Origin: Hydractinia symbiolongicarpus
Lineage: Eukaryota; Cnidaria; Hydrozoa; Anthoathecata; Hydractiniidae
Length of the DNA stretch: 64,000 nucleotides
Direction of reading: 5' to 3'
NCBI RefSeq assembly: GCF_029227915.1
Contig: NC_079884.1
Span: forward strand, 248,001-312,000
In this document: positions 49,660 through 61,207 of the stretch, piece after piece
Position numbering within the stretch: position 1 is the stretch's first letter
How the letters are laid out: every line of letters begins with the position of its first letter
Notes under the pieces: model-generated
Databases searched by the model: none
The model's input: the letters and a program-made list of their open reading frames with translations, nothing else
Told to the model about the DNA's origin: nothing
Position numbers and translations under genes: made by a program

Positions 49660-51562
49660 TATTTTTTTCAGTGTTTCGGCGACGGAGAATTTTACAAAAA
49701 CGTAAATGGTAGACCTAACTCCCCAACCTTGGCAACCACTTCACTTAACTAAAGCAAAGCAAATCTTATACAATGTTAGAACAAAGAAAGGAGAATGACA
49801 TAAGCTACAATTGCCAAACAAAGTCAGTGGTATAAAAAAAGTAATTTATGTTTAAAACTGCACGTTTTTTGCATAAGATACACATATAACTTTAGTAAAA
49901 ATTGTAAAACTTGGTATATGATGTGTTTTCTGTTGACTGTGTTTGTAGAAAACCACAGATGATTTAAGCTAGGCTGTTTTTAATGATAAAGCTCAATATG
50001 TTTGACATTGAATTTTTAAATTGAGCTTTCAATAACTCTTTATGCATTGCGGTTAGGGACAATTTTGCGCTCTAGAAAACCAATTTGCTACTTTTTTTTT
50101 TCATATAGCTAGCTAGTTCTAACATTTTTGGTTTTTATATGTGATTGAGCAAAAACCTTGTTTGGCATGCAATAAATTGTATGCCTCTGTTGATGTGTGT
50201 GTGGGCCTGTGTGGGTGCAAACTTTGCGTCTAATGGATATCCATGCATAGTTACTTAGCTAGCTAGCAAGTAAAAATTTAATTTATTTGTTTTTGTAATA
50301 ACTTCATGGTTTTTATTATATATAGAGATTTTACAATGTTTACAAAATTTACAAACTTTTGCAGATTCCTGTAGGCAAAAAAACATATATGGGGCAAAAT
50401 GGCTATTATTGAAATTCATAGAGATTATTTAAAAGCACAAGATTCTAAAGTCGCTGGAATTAATTTTTATAAAAAAGCAGACACATCATTGGGAAACCTT
50501 GACCCAAGCGAAATAACAAAGAGAATCTGTAAAGGAGGCAATAATAAAAATATAGATTTTTCTCAATAAGAAATGTTAAAATGTATTCACATTAAACACT
50601 AATTCACTAATTTTACGTTGCGTACATCAGGCCTATCAATAAGAAAATATCACCCAAGCAATAAATTGCTCCCCTAAAGTTACAATAATGTAAACTGGGC
50701 GAGTTTATAAACGCATATTTTATCACAGTCTTTTTTTATCTATTCGTGGCGATTGCAGGAAATTTGATATCAAGATATAATTATCGATAGCTATAATAAA
50801 AACAAAGCTACATTAGCTAGCGTTTTTCTCAGCTAACGCCGCCATTTTATGATTATAAATGCAGCGATAAATTTGTAAGAAATATAACGATAAATTTAGT
50901 GATAGCCTTAGCTATAATTAGCGATAATTTCCAATAGATATTAACAATTATAGATAATCCTCTTTACTGTTAGCAATATAGTGATAAAGCATATAGATAA
51001 GTGAAAATTATCGCTATATGGCTTGTTATTAAATTCCCTGGAATCATCACATTTTATTTTATCTTTTTTTATATATTTTGATTCTTTATTATATACTGTA
51101 AATAATAAGAAAGAGAACATTGATTTCCATGTAAAATGAATTGATATTGCTTAGCCAGAATCTGGGTGAGCAAATAATGGCTCAGTTAGTTTCTTATTTC
51201 TCAGAATTGGACAAGCCTTTGTGTGATCAGGAGCAATTGCTCTGCCCTTATTGGTAGGCCTGGTACATTTAAGGTTAGATTTTATCAATTTTTATATAAT
51301 ACGTTATAATATGTTAAATTCCAATCATTTGTACAAAATCTGCTAAAAAAGAAACATGCTTTTTTAATTAAAGAAAATAATGAGATCCAAAATAATTGAA
51401 TTATGTCAAAAGGATGATATTTCTAGTTTTAAATTTCGATTAACTTCTATGACTGGCATAGCACATTCACATGCTTCATTTTCTTTTTATATGGATGTCT
51501 TTTGTATTCTGTAATTTTCTGTTCTATTGCATTGTTTAAAACACATTTGCAGCTGTCAACTT
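49660..51562. other. Gene-free spacer with one small open frame
   Basis: AT-rich, with AGCTAGCT strings and TAGCGATAA-type repeats at 50760-51010. A 56-residue plus-strand frame at 50399-50569 (MAIIEIHRDYLKAQDSKVAG onward, ending NKNIDFSQ) is compositionally protein-like, but I recognise no family. It may be a transposase N-terminus. Confidence 0.4.
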
Positions 51563-54012
51563 CAGGGGCGGATTTAGCTATGGTGTACTGGTGTAAATAC
51601 ACCAGCAAAAATTCTGCTCAAAAAATTAAGGTGTATCTCTGTGAGCCTTTTGCTCTCAGATTTTTACGCCCATTATTAAACTGAACTAGAATAGTGGCCG
51701 CCAGCGTCTGTCGCGTATAAAACTGATATTCGTGTCCCGCCCCCCCCCCCCGCCGTTTGGGTTTCGTGGTCCTGTTTTTGTGTCAATTTAGCCGAATGCG
51801 GCTGTTTCATCCTGCGAAATTTTTGATATCCTAATCGTTACCGGCATCAGTATTTACACCAGTTCAACTGGTGTAAGCTGCGCATTCTTATGGGCAAAAA
51901 ATATCCTGGTGTATTTCTCTGGTGTAGCCAACTGGTGTAAAATAAAAATTATATGGCATGACGATCCAGGACATATATTCAGGTAAGTGGTCTGCAAACT
52001 TTCTCTTTTACGACCGCTGTGAAACAGGTCAGTGTTTTTTTTACTTGATTTATTTCTTCGAAGATTTGGAGCGAGATGTAAAGTAAAGCACCATATTTCG
52101 ACATGTGTTGGAGAAGTATCATTTTTGGATGCAAGAGTTGGGAAGAAAAAGTTGGACTGAATCTCACAGACACTACTGAATGCTCCCTTGGTAAAATTTC
52201 CAACAGAGTCTATTTGTAGATGTTTAAGGTAAAAAAATTAATTTGTTTGCTTGTGTATTTTTTAATATAATTTTTAAATACAGAAATTGTAACTACCTAC
52301 CTAGCTACTCACATGATAAGTTCAAATACCAGCAAGTAAAATTTTCTGCAGATTGTTATGAACAGTGTGTTTTGTTTATATTTGAACTTTTATCTTTTAT
52401 CTTCGATAAATGCGTCCAATCAATAGCTTAGACTTGTTATTATAGCTATATAGTTTATTTGTTTTTTGTTTTTTTCATTTTAACATTTTTTTTTTGCAGA
52501 AAACTTTGTAGCTAACTATCATCTATAAATAATAGAAAAAACATTTTTATTTAGATCTACTGGATCTATTGTTTATACAATTCTGTTTCTATTAATTGTT
52601 TGAAATGAGAGCCTTTGCTATGCTTCACATAATGTTGACAAAAAGATTATGGAGAACTTTCCTCGTAATGAAAGAGGACTTTTTGCATCAATATCTCCCC
52701 ATCATGTTGTTGATGAATTTACAGGAAATAAAAACGTAGATAGGAAGTCATGTGTCATCAAGAAAGCCATTTATAATCCTAAAAATACAAGATTCTGATC
52801 TTTAATGAATATGCTTACTCTTGCAACAGTTATTAGGAAAAATATTAAAACCATATACCCTCATGATATAGGTGACATCCATGGAAGTTTTAATAATGGG
52901 TTGATTACCTCAAGAACAAGTACAGAATATACGAGCGAATGTATAACCATTATGGGTGAGGTGAGAAAAATGCAATTTGGGTTATTTGAGCTAAATCACT
53001 TTGTATATACCTCCAACCACCATGAAAAAAGACAAAACGTTTAAAAGGTAAGAAGTAATTATTGCTTGTTTTTTTAAAAGAGAAAGTTCTATACATTGCA
53101 AGTAAACATTCAGCTTTATTTCTTGGAAATAATTAATAATGCGTTAGCTACACATATTTTTATGTTGTACCCAAATATCTGCAAGATTTTACATATTCTT
53201 GCCTTGCCATAGTGCCAGTAACGACCAGTTTCCTGTGAGAGATCTATATCAACGCTACGACGAGTAAAGACATATTCAAGAAACTTGATGACCCAGGTAT
53301 GTTTCTACAATATGACGTTGCGTATTAGGGAGAATGTGACATTTTTAATCTTGTCGTATATATCTTGCCAATTGATTTATTGGGTTATCTGTTTTGATTG
53401 TGAAACACCACATTACGTACATTTAATTATAATTTTGAAACTTTTTTTCAGGGTCAATTTAATGGTTTGGTGTTGCTAAATATCCACAACGAGATGAGAA
53501 TAAATTTAGATGACATAATCGATATGCTGGTAAAAAATAAAATGTTAAATATCCTGAACGACGGTTAAAAGTGTAGCAGTCTTGATAAAAAAGGAATAAA
53601 TCTTGTATATTATATGTATATAAATTCCCTAGAAGTAATAAGGCATGACATCAAAATTTTTAAAAAACAACATTTTAATTACTCAAGTTGTACAAAAAAT
53701 ATTCAAAAATATAATCTTCGTCAGCTAAAAAAACATTCAAAATTATAATCTTCGTTATTACTCAAGTTGTACAAAAAATATTCAAAAATATAATCTTCGT
53801 CAGCTAAAAAAACATTCAAAAATATAAAAAACTAAAAAACCCACTATATACCTACTTATCAAAGATAAGTCTGAAAGATGATTTTAAGCTATTTTAGCCG
53901 TTTAAGGGCGTTGCCCTGGACCCATTGGGGGACACCCCCAAACCCCCAGTTGTAAGATCTTCTCTTTGAGGCTTTTTTACACCAGTCAAAAAAAATCCTA
54001 GATCCGCCCCTG
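51563..54012. mobile_element. hAT-like transposon, CAGGGGCGGAT ends, 5-bp TSD
   Basis: The left end CAGGGGCGGATTTAG is inverted at the right as CTAGATCCGCCCCTG. AACTT flanks both sides (51558-51562 and 54013-54017); an 8-bp duplication does not fit. The left subterminal region repeats CTGGTGTAAATACACCAG-like words, including a palindrome TTACACCAGTTCAACTGGTG at 51854-51876, and TTTACACCAGTC recurs near the right end. Short protein-like frames inside (52650-52798, MENFPRNERGLFASISPHHV; 52805-53041) may be transposase or captured remnants. The right end holds GGGCGTTGCCCTGGACCC, as in other hAT ends. Confidence 0.75.
53678..53825. repeat. Two-copy 80-bp tandem repeat
   Basis: TTACTCAAGTTGTACAAAAA with the following ATTCAAAAATATAATCTTCG stretch recurs about 80 bases later, inside the hAT-like element. 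Confidence 0.85.
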
Positions 54013-54540
54013 AACTTTTTTTAATACATCAGTAATGTAATTGGAGAATTAGTTTGTTGAGTAGATGCAACTTTTGCACACATCTCTGCAGCATGAAACT
54101 GCTTTAGAGGTTGTCTATTTACAATAATTACCACCCATAGCATTATGCTATGAAATGGTCTAAGTCAAGTGAATTGACCAGGCATTTAACATCTACTGAC
54201 AATGGTATGGTTTCCTAGATCTGTGCTGTCAGTCTTACACGATGTTTTAGAACACAAAAACTCCACAAATAGCTCGCCATTATCAGCATTCCTAAAGAGA
54301 TAGCTTTGTGTGAACTTAAATACTTTGGTCATCTTCAGAGAATGTACAAAAATTGGTGTTCACAACTACATTGAGTGATATTTTTACAAAATGGCCATCC
54401 ACAACTTCATTAAGTGATGTTTTCACAAAAGATCTCAAAGACCTCAAAAAGAACTTGCCAAGGAACGGATAGACTGACAAAGGGCAATTATACGAAATGT
54501 GCAATTAACCAGAGGTGGACAACCATTCTAAACGCTGGGT
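54013..54540. other. Spacer, no gene
   Basis: No supported coding frame. Two copies of AC(A/T)T(C/T)ATTAAGTGATGTTTT-like sequence near 54368 and 54402. Confidence 0.4.
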
Positions 54541-55616
54541 AAGCTACGGTAAGATTGCATGGTCTAAATTGTTCCTGTTAAGCTGTCACTTCACACATCG
54601 ATCGTTTCAAAAAAATCGTTTAAAATCGTTTCATTTTTTAATTAGCATAGTGTTCAAATTCGTATCATGCTTTTAATTAGCATGATACGAATTTGAAACG
54701 ATTTTAAAGTAATGTTTAATTTTTTGAAATCGTTTCAGATCGTATGGAAATCGTTTCATTAAAAAATAAAATCGTTTCATAATCTTTTAAGATTGTTTTA
54801 TTATATTTACTTGAAATCGTTTCACATACCATAATTCGTTTCAAAATCGTATCATTATGATCGTTTCAAAATCGTTTCAAGGTGTTTCTTTTATATTCTT
54901 TTAACATAAAAGAATAATAGAAATTATTAATCTAATAAAGGTCTCTCAATAAAACCTACGCGCTGTCACATAGGTTTTCTATCGCTGCTTTTTGTTCTTA
55001 AACTTTTAAAATGCGATCTCAAAAAGCATTTCTATCACTGTTCTTCGTTCTTAAATTTTTTTTCATCGCAATATTTTCCATTTTAAAGGAAATTGTTAGT
55101 TTTAAGAAAAACTGTTTTTTTTTAGTTTTGAAAAACTGTTTTACAATATTTGCGATAAAAGATGTTGTTGATGATGTCGATGTTGTGTTGAATAAAAGAA
55201 AGAGAAACAACAATTTGACATTTATATATAAGTTTAATTGGTTTTTAATTAGTTCAACATCGTTTCAAAATTCGTTTCAATAACCTCAAAGACTTTTACA
55301 TCGTATCACAAATAATATTTTGACAATCGTATCAAATCGTTCAGAATTTTTTTTTAATCGTTTCAAAATCGTTTCACAATCGTTTCATTTTTACGAAGTT
55401 TATACAAAATTGTTTCGCAAATAAAATATGAAACATTTAATTCGTTTCATGATACGATTATGAAACGCTGTGAAAAAAACATTGAAACGATTTCCATACG
55501 ATGAAAATCGTATCAATTCGTATCAAAACTGAAACGATCTTGGAGACCATCCCTAAGCTAAGGTAAGGTTGCATGGCCTAAATTGTTCCTGTTAAGCCTG
55601 TCACTTCACGCATTCT
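54541..55616. mobile_element. ATCGTTTCA-rich foldback element between 60-bp direct repeats
   Basis: Direct repeats of about 60 bases (GGTAAGATTGCATGGTCTAA at 54547, GGTAAGGTTGCATGGCCTAA at 55563, both continuing ATTGTTCCTGTTAAGC) flank about 950 bases. That interior is dominated by ATCGTTTCAA and CGTATCA words in both orientations. A hairpin AAATTCGTATCATGC / GCATGATACGAATTT lies at about 54655-54695. The right end reads GATCTTGGAGACCATCCC. It is similar in style to the element at 23901-24989. No coding sequence. Confidence 0.6.
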
Positions 55617-56111
55617 GTCTGTGAGTAGTTCTAAGGAGACATTTTAAAAATTTAAACATCAGAATATTGCGATCATAAAGTCTCAGGCAAATTAGTGTTT
55701 TTAATAAACTTTATGAACTGTACCCTAAGGATATACTTTTTTCACACATGATCTATGAAAATCACAAAAAGCTAACAAAACAAACAGTTTTGCATAATTT
55801 TACTTTTTGTTAGCTACTAATATGCATTATAGTTGCATGGTATTATTGATATCATCAGGGTTGTCACATATCCCTAAAACTACTCATATATCTCCTAATT
55901 TAAAATCATTCTCAATACCTAATGAAAACAAAACTTCAAATATCTAAAAGTTAATTTTGTTATCAACTGTTAATACAAAAAGCAGCGTCAGTTCAAAATA
56001 TGTACATTATACATTCTGATTTTTAGGAATTATTATAAAGAAAAATAAAGCTTAATAGATATCAATAATTTCTCAGTTTTCCTAATTACTACACAATGTC
56101 ATTGAACGAGC
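55617..56111. other. 5' flank of the ARM-repeat gene
   Basis: AT-rich, no recognised element. It would contain the promoter of the downstream gene, but no motif stands out. Confidence 0.35.
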
Positions 56112-58398
56112 ATGGGTTCTGGCTTTAGCGCGCATAAAGGTAAAAAAACTGCACAGAGAGAGGCAACAGAGTATTGTCAAAATAACAATGTAGATATAAA
56201 AGAGAGTACTGCAAATAAAAACGAAAACATGAGCGAGAATGAAAATATTGAATCAATAACTGAACATATTACGGTAAATCAATTAAATTGTGAAGAAACA
56301 AAAAATATCGAAGACAATGACTTTTTGGTTAATGCAGCAAATGTTCTGGATGAAGTTCTACCCTTTTTCGCACCAATTGAAGAACCAGAAATATGGGGTA
56401 CTAAAGAAGGCCGAATTAAATCCAAGAAAATAGCATTTCTATCAATAAATTCTAACAACAAGAAACTCACTCGGAAGAAAAGACAAGTAGTATCACAATT
56501 ATTTAGTAAAAAAAATGTTCCTGAATTTGTTAAAAGTCATTTCGAATATGCAGTTCTTAACATGACTGATCTTTTTAAAAAAGATGAAAAAATATTAAAA
56601 GAGGAATTTAAATCACAACAAGAAGAAGCTAGTAAAGGAGAAGGAGGGAAAACTAATAAAGACGAGGAAGAAAAAAACACTGTAGTAAATGTAACTTTGA
56701 ATGTGCAAAATATTTTGGGAAACTTTCTAATGATGATTATCAATTGTTCTGATGTGGATGTGGATTTTTGTTTTCAGTGCTGTAGTATTGGTATGGTGAA
56801 AATCTTGATTGACTCACTGACCTTGTACATGCCAATTATAAGTGAGGAAGACAAAAAGGTATACTTGAGATTTATTCTTAATATATATATAAATATATAT
56901 GTACTAGTCGGTTTGCCCGTTCTTTTTATACAACATTGCGTGCATCTTGCTACTTGCGCAGCTAAGCTACCATTTTCCGTGACAGACAGACAGACGTATA
57001 CGGGTATTACATTATAGATATAATATATATATAGTACCTATTAAACTCAAATAGAGCAATCTGGTTGTACCAGATTGCTCCAATTGTAAAAAATCTTCAT
57101 TATTAAAAATGTTAGATCCTCTAATAAATGATCTTCCACATATTTATGTATCTCCAAGTATCTGTAAAAATTATCAAATTGACCAGGTACAAATATCGTT
57201 GGTGACACTAGTTTAATCGAGGTAAGAGATTTTCTCAGACTTTTAAATGTGCATTCCCTGCCTACCTCCCCCTAATTGTTTTTTTTCTGAAAAGTTAAAG
57301 ATAAACTGCCCGGGTGCTTAGAGGGCTTGTTGTAAAATATGAATTGTCAATTTTGTGGAAATGAACTTTAGCCATTAATGGCCCAAAAATTAAAAATTAA
57401 TAAATCATAGTGCAAATCTCTTTTAGGATTTGACGGCCATGAACATCAGAGAAAATGGACGAACAAGAATTTTGAGTTTCATCTTCAGTTGCCTTCACAA
57501 CATTGGAAAATATCCTGCTAGTAGAAAATATTTTGAGTATAGTGACTGTATTGGAAATCTGGTACCATTTCTTACAGCTATGACACAAATATTTTCAATG
57601 AAAGCATTATTAATACTCTCTTATTTGATCGATGAAGAAAACAATCACGTGATCATGACAAACAAAGGTACTTAAGCTGTTATACGCTTATAATTACTGT
57701 AAAATTCTACTAAAATTTAGAGACCCATACCTCTTGTTTCCTCAGCCCTCTTCCGAGATAACACATGACATGGGCCCAAAAGTTTAAGTTTGGAAATGTT
57801 TCAAAAGAAGAGCGTTGTTTATGTGTTTAGACCCTATCAAGTTGATTATCAGCTACCTGCGGAGTGCTATTAAATCAAAAAACCATCGTTACCTGGGATT
57901 TAGTTTGAGTGAATTGATCAATGGGTTACGACTGATTGCTCAAAATGATGTCAACAAACAGATTGTAAGATGTTTTTGTACACATATGATAAAAATATTC
58001 TTTGTGAACTTTATTTTTCATTTTCAAAATGTCTTCAATACTTGATCGGCAAAGCAATCTTGTAAGAATTTCATGAATTTTATATCTGCAAAATGTAGTG
58101 CATGTGAAAAGTCACGTGGATAATTTCTGTCTTAAGATTGGTGAAAATGGAGGTATTGATGTCATTGCATTAGCTTTAGAATTTCGTCCAAATGACAAAG
58201 AGGAAGAAGAAAAGGAAGTACTAGAATCCTGCAAAGCATTATGGATCCTATCATTTCATGACAACAACCGAAAATTGATTTGTGAAAATAATGTCATAAT
58301 GAATCATTTGCAGAAAATTAAAGGCGGTTATAATAAAAGTCTTGGAAAAGCTGCTGCTGGAGCACTGTGGGAGTTAGAAGAGAAATACGAAAGAGAAG
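56112..58398 (+). CDS. ARM-repeat protein, probable N-terminal part of an ARM-TIR type protein; 3' exons not found
   Basis: Exons 56112-56858, 57427-57667, 57831-57964 and 58137-58398 join in phase (0, 1, 0) and end in a donor (AAG|GTACAAG) without a stop, so the gene continues. About 461 residues are visible. The start MGSGFSAHKGKK fits an N-myristoylation signal (Gly2, Ser6). Residues 10-110 are Asn/Glu-rich and probably disordered. A helical region follows with an acidic/Lys insert (EEASKGEGGKTNKDEEEK). The rest has armadillo-like repeats: LSFIFSCLHNIGKYP, KALLILSYLIDEENN, GFSLSELINGLRLIAQNDVN, SCKALWILSFHDNNRKLICE, AAAGALWELEEKYE. The order and motifs resemble invertebrate proteins in which such repeats precede a TIR domain. 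No TIR sequence lies in the window. Confidence 0.75.
57054..57080. repeat. Perfect hairpin in ARM-gene intron 1
   Basis: GAGCAATCTGGT, loop TGT, ACCAGATTGCTC. Just upstream (56905-57025) is a block with CTAGTCGGTTTGCCCG and GACAGACAGACAG followed by TA-rich sequence that looks like a dispersed short element. Confidence 0.85.
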
Positions 58399-59089
58399 GT
58401 ACAAGCTTTACTAAGGTTTTACAACGTAAAGGTGGGATACTAATACTTTATTGCAGCGAATTTTTTCGATTTGACCTCAATTCTGCGAAGGAAATATTTT
58501 AAGTAATTTTCTTTTTCGCGCGACTATATTTGTGCATTTAAATTGTGGGTATCTTTAAACTTACTGCACAGGGATCCTCTTTTTTCTGCAATTTTAATAC
58601 TCATTTACCCTTTTACACGTTTGAAGCGGTTTTTTTGCCCCGGCAATGCGTTACGTTATGCGTTATCATTCGAGAACAAGCTGTGTGCGAAAATAAAACC
58701 TTTGTGTATTTTACGAAACGTTTTGTGTATTGATATCTCAAGGCTAAGTTTACACGGTCGATATTATGTCGTATCTAATTTAATTATTTGTCAAGGTTCG
58801 ACAAAAGTATAAACTAAAACATCCAGCAAATCAATTAAATCCAGCATTTTTTGTCGAACTTGATGCAAAAGATTGGCAGGCATGGATTTTACGGGTGAAC
58901 TTTTGTCCAACTTAATAGAATTTCGTGTTCACATTATATAAAACCTAAACATTTTTCATTTCCAGTAATGTGTAGCTCGAAGCACTCTTTACTTTTTAAT
59001 AAAGCAACAATGCATTTACATTATTAAGCATGCTTTAAATTTATAGCATGCTTTTAAAATTCTAGTGGGGGCCTGCCCCCCCCCTTAGT

Positions 59090-60365
59090 TTCGCAGTTTC
59101 TTTGTTACTCTTGCATTTTATATGAAGTACGCGAAACCTGCTCTTTAGCCTGCCAAGCGCTCCTCCCGTAACTAAGCGAGCTCTGCTATATCGTCTTTTA
59201 TCTGTCAATACTGCTTCCCCGTGTGGTTTAATAATCCAAGAACACATAGAAAATGCTCCGTCACATGGAATTAAAGGCGGAATCTCAGCATCATCTATAA
59301 TTTGGGATACATTAGGTATTACCTGCACATATGTTATGCCATAGATCTATTGATTGAAAATATGTGGAATCATGCGTTCCCAGGAGCTCCAATTGATACC
59401 CAGATACAACGATATTTTTAGCATCAACAAGTGCCATCAATACGATTGAAAAGGGGACTAAATCTAAAGGCGGTGATACACGATCCGAATTCGACAAATT
59501 GGATCGTGTGTCATGTAAAAATTGTATGCTTTCGATATGAAAAATAACATTAATAGAGGACGTTTAAAAACATAATGTCTTCAAAAAAAGATAAAAGAGA
59601 ATTTAACGCGATTTTTTATCAGTGAATGGACGTTGGAAAAAACGCTGTGGAGAGCTTATTAGCAGAAGATATCCAAAGAAAATTAAAAAAATCTTCTTGC
59701 TCTAACCGATATTCGTTTATAACATCGTGATCACACACCCCTAAATTAGGTCTTTTATGCAGCATTGTTTCGTCCACATACGACATTTCTAATGCTTTCT
59801 TAAATATTTACTTGCTGAAATAATGACTGGCAACAGCAGCGAGTTCAACTCTGTCTCTCTCTTAAGACATTTTATTTTAAAAATAAATATCAGAATTTTG
59901 TTCTCGCTTATCACCTGTCAAGTTTCAATTTTAATTCTCATTATAATTTACACAAATCGAATTCGATTAATTGGATCGTGTATCATCGCCTTAATAGACA
60001 AATAAGCACCGTTGATACAAAAAATGCGTAAGAGAACAGCCATTCCGATCCAAATTCAGATAAACTATTCGCATAAATGTCCTTAGTTTTGGGGAAGAAA
60101 CAAGCAACAAAATGATCCCATAAATTATCCACAATTGCATTGCAAACTTACGTGATGAATGTTGTAACTGTAGAAACTGCCAAACCACACATTTCTAAAA
60201 TGGTATACAAATAATCCCCTCTTGAAAACCTGTATGAACAGATTGCTAATCTTATATCTGGCTGTATAGGTTTTTCTGTGACAATTCCTATCTGTAACCT
60301 CGGTTGTATCTTACCGAGTATAAAGTCTGTCTCGACATTCGAAAAGATTTCTTAAAACGGTCGTT
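59090..60365 (-). pseudogene. Harbinger (HARBI1-like) DDE transposase, multiply frameshifted
   Basis: Read on the minus strand across several frames: KSFRMSRQTL, RLAICSYRFSRGDYLYTI, EMCGLAVSTVTTFI, VCNAIVDNLWDHFV, INGAYLSIK. Then, after an inserted MITE, come FSIVLMALVDAKNI, then RARLVTGGALGRLKSRFRVL near 59150. The order matches Harbinger transposases: helix-turn-helix-like 'GLAVSTV', DG(A/T) region, IVLMALVDA, and the terminal 'R..VE.AFGRLK.R' block. Frameshifts, stops and the MITE destroy the gene. Confidence 0.8.
59468..59991. mobile_element. MITE nested in the Harbinger transposase
   Basis: The ends AGGCGGTGATACACGATCC and GGATCGTGTATCATCGCCT are inverted, with TAA on both sides (59465-59467 and 59992-59994). 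Further inward GAATTCGA/TCGAATTC also pairs. 524 bp, no coding capacity. The TAA duplication is again Harbinger-type, so one Harbinger-family element jumped into another. Confidence 0.85.
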
Positions 60366-60740
60366 TTTATAGGTATCTCTTACAGTAAAAAACGACAAGT
60401 TCCCTTTTTTGGTGTAAATGAATTCAAAAGATAAAGCAATAATCTTGCGTTACTCGTAATGATGTGAGCAAGTCAAATGCTTGTCTTCTTTGTCGATAGA
60501 CTAGTAGCAACAGGGAAAAAAATCTTCGTAAAAAATTGCTGTTCTTCGTTTTTGCTGTTTGGTATACAGATAAAGCAGCTAAAGTAGGCGTCTCCGATTT
60601 ATATCAGCCATTCCATTCCTTCAATTAAGTTAAGTTCAACAAGCATCACGTATAAATACAAAAGTCAGGTTTTACCGCTCTTTTGCTGCGCTTAATAGTA
60701 TTAAATTAGATACGACATAATAATCGACCGTATAATTTAC

Positions 60741-61207
60741 ATCTGACTGGTATCACGTGTAAATTAAAGAAAAAGTGATAGTTTTGCAAAGTTTGGTCAT
60801 CAGGGTTCAGACAGACCCTAGAAAACCTGAAAAAAAGTCTTTTTTAGAAAATTTCAGGGAAACCCAGAGAATTTTTTTTTCACAATTCAGGGAAAACTCA
60901 GGGAATTTTGTTTTTACAATTCAGGGAAAACCCAGGGAATTTTTTTTGTCAGCATTACCACCTTTTTACCTTTAAAAACTGTTTGAATCTAATTGATCTT
61001 TAAGACTCTTAAATGGGTTATAATTTTACCTATTGATGATCCCCAGCTGTAATATTTTGAATATGGCAAGTTATGTACTGTTTTCAACAAATAAATGCTG
61101 GTCTTATATCTGACCATTTTGCCTACTTATAATTGCTCAGAGAAGAAAGGTGCCAAAAGCAGGTTAGTTTCAGGGGAAGATGCCTTCAAAACGACCAAAA
61201 ACTCAGG
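60741..61207. repeat. Degenerate TTCAGGGAAAACCCAGGGAA tandem tract and spacer
   Basis: Three to four imperfect units of about 40 bases between 60850 and 60950. A TCAGGGAAAA copy at 61203 abuts the start of the second 2.8 kb repeat. Confidence 0.65.

Larger units (their letters stand above)
58748..60740 (-). mobile_element. PIF/Harbinger DNA transposon, degenerate
   Basis: The ends are inverted repeats of about 35 bases: ATTATGTCGTATCTAATTTA at the left, its complement TAAATTAGATACGACATAAT at the right, with ACGGTCGA/TCGACCGT outside. A transposase relic lies inside on the minus strand. The outermost bases and the 3-bp target duplication cannot be fixed by eye. It sits downstream of the last visible exon of the ARM gene, probably in its next intron. 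Confidence 0.75.

Noticed and set aside
55011-55283. Hydrophobic 90-residue frame
   Set aside because: Falls in the AT-rich foldback element; Phe/Lys/Ile-rich composition reflects poly-T and poly-A runs.
57100-57190. Candidate additional exon of the ARM gene (MLDPLINDLPHIYV onward)
   Set aside because: Protein-like and followed by a good donor, but it needs a weak acceptor and an alternative exon 1 donor; exons 1 and 2 join in phase without it.
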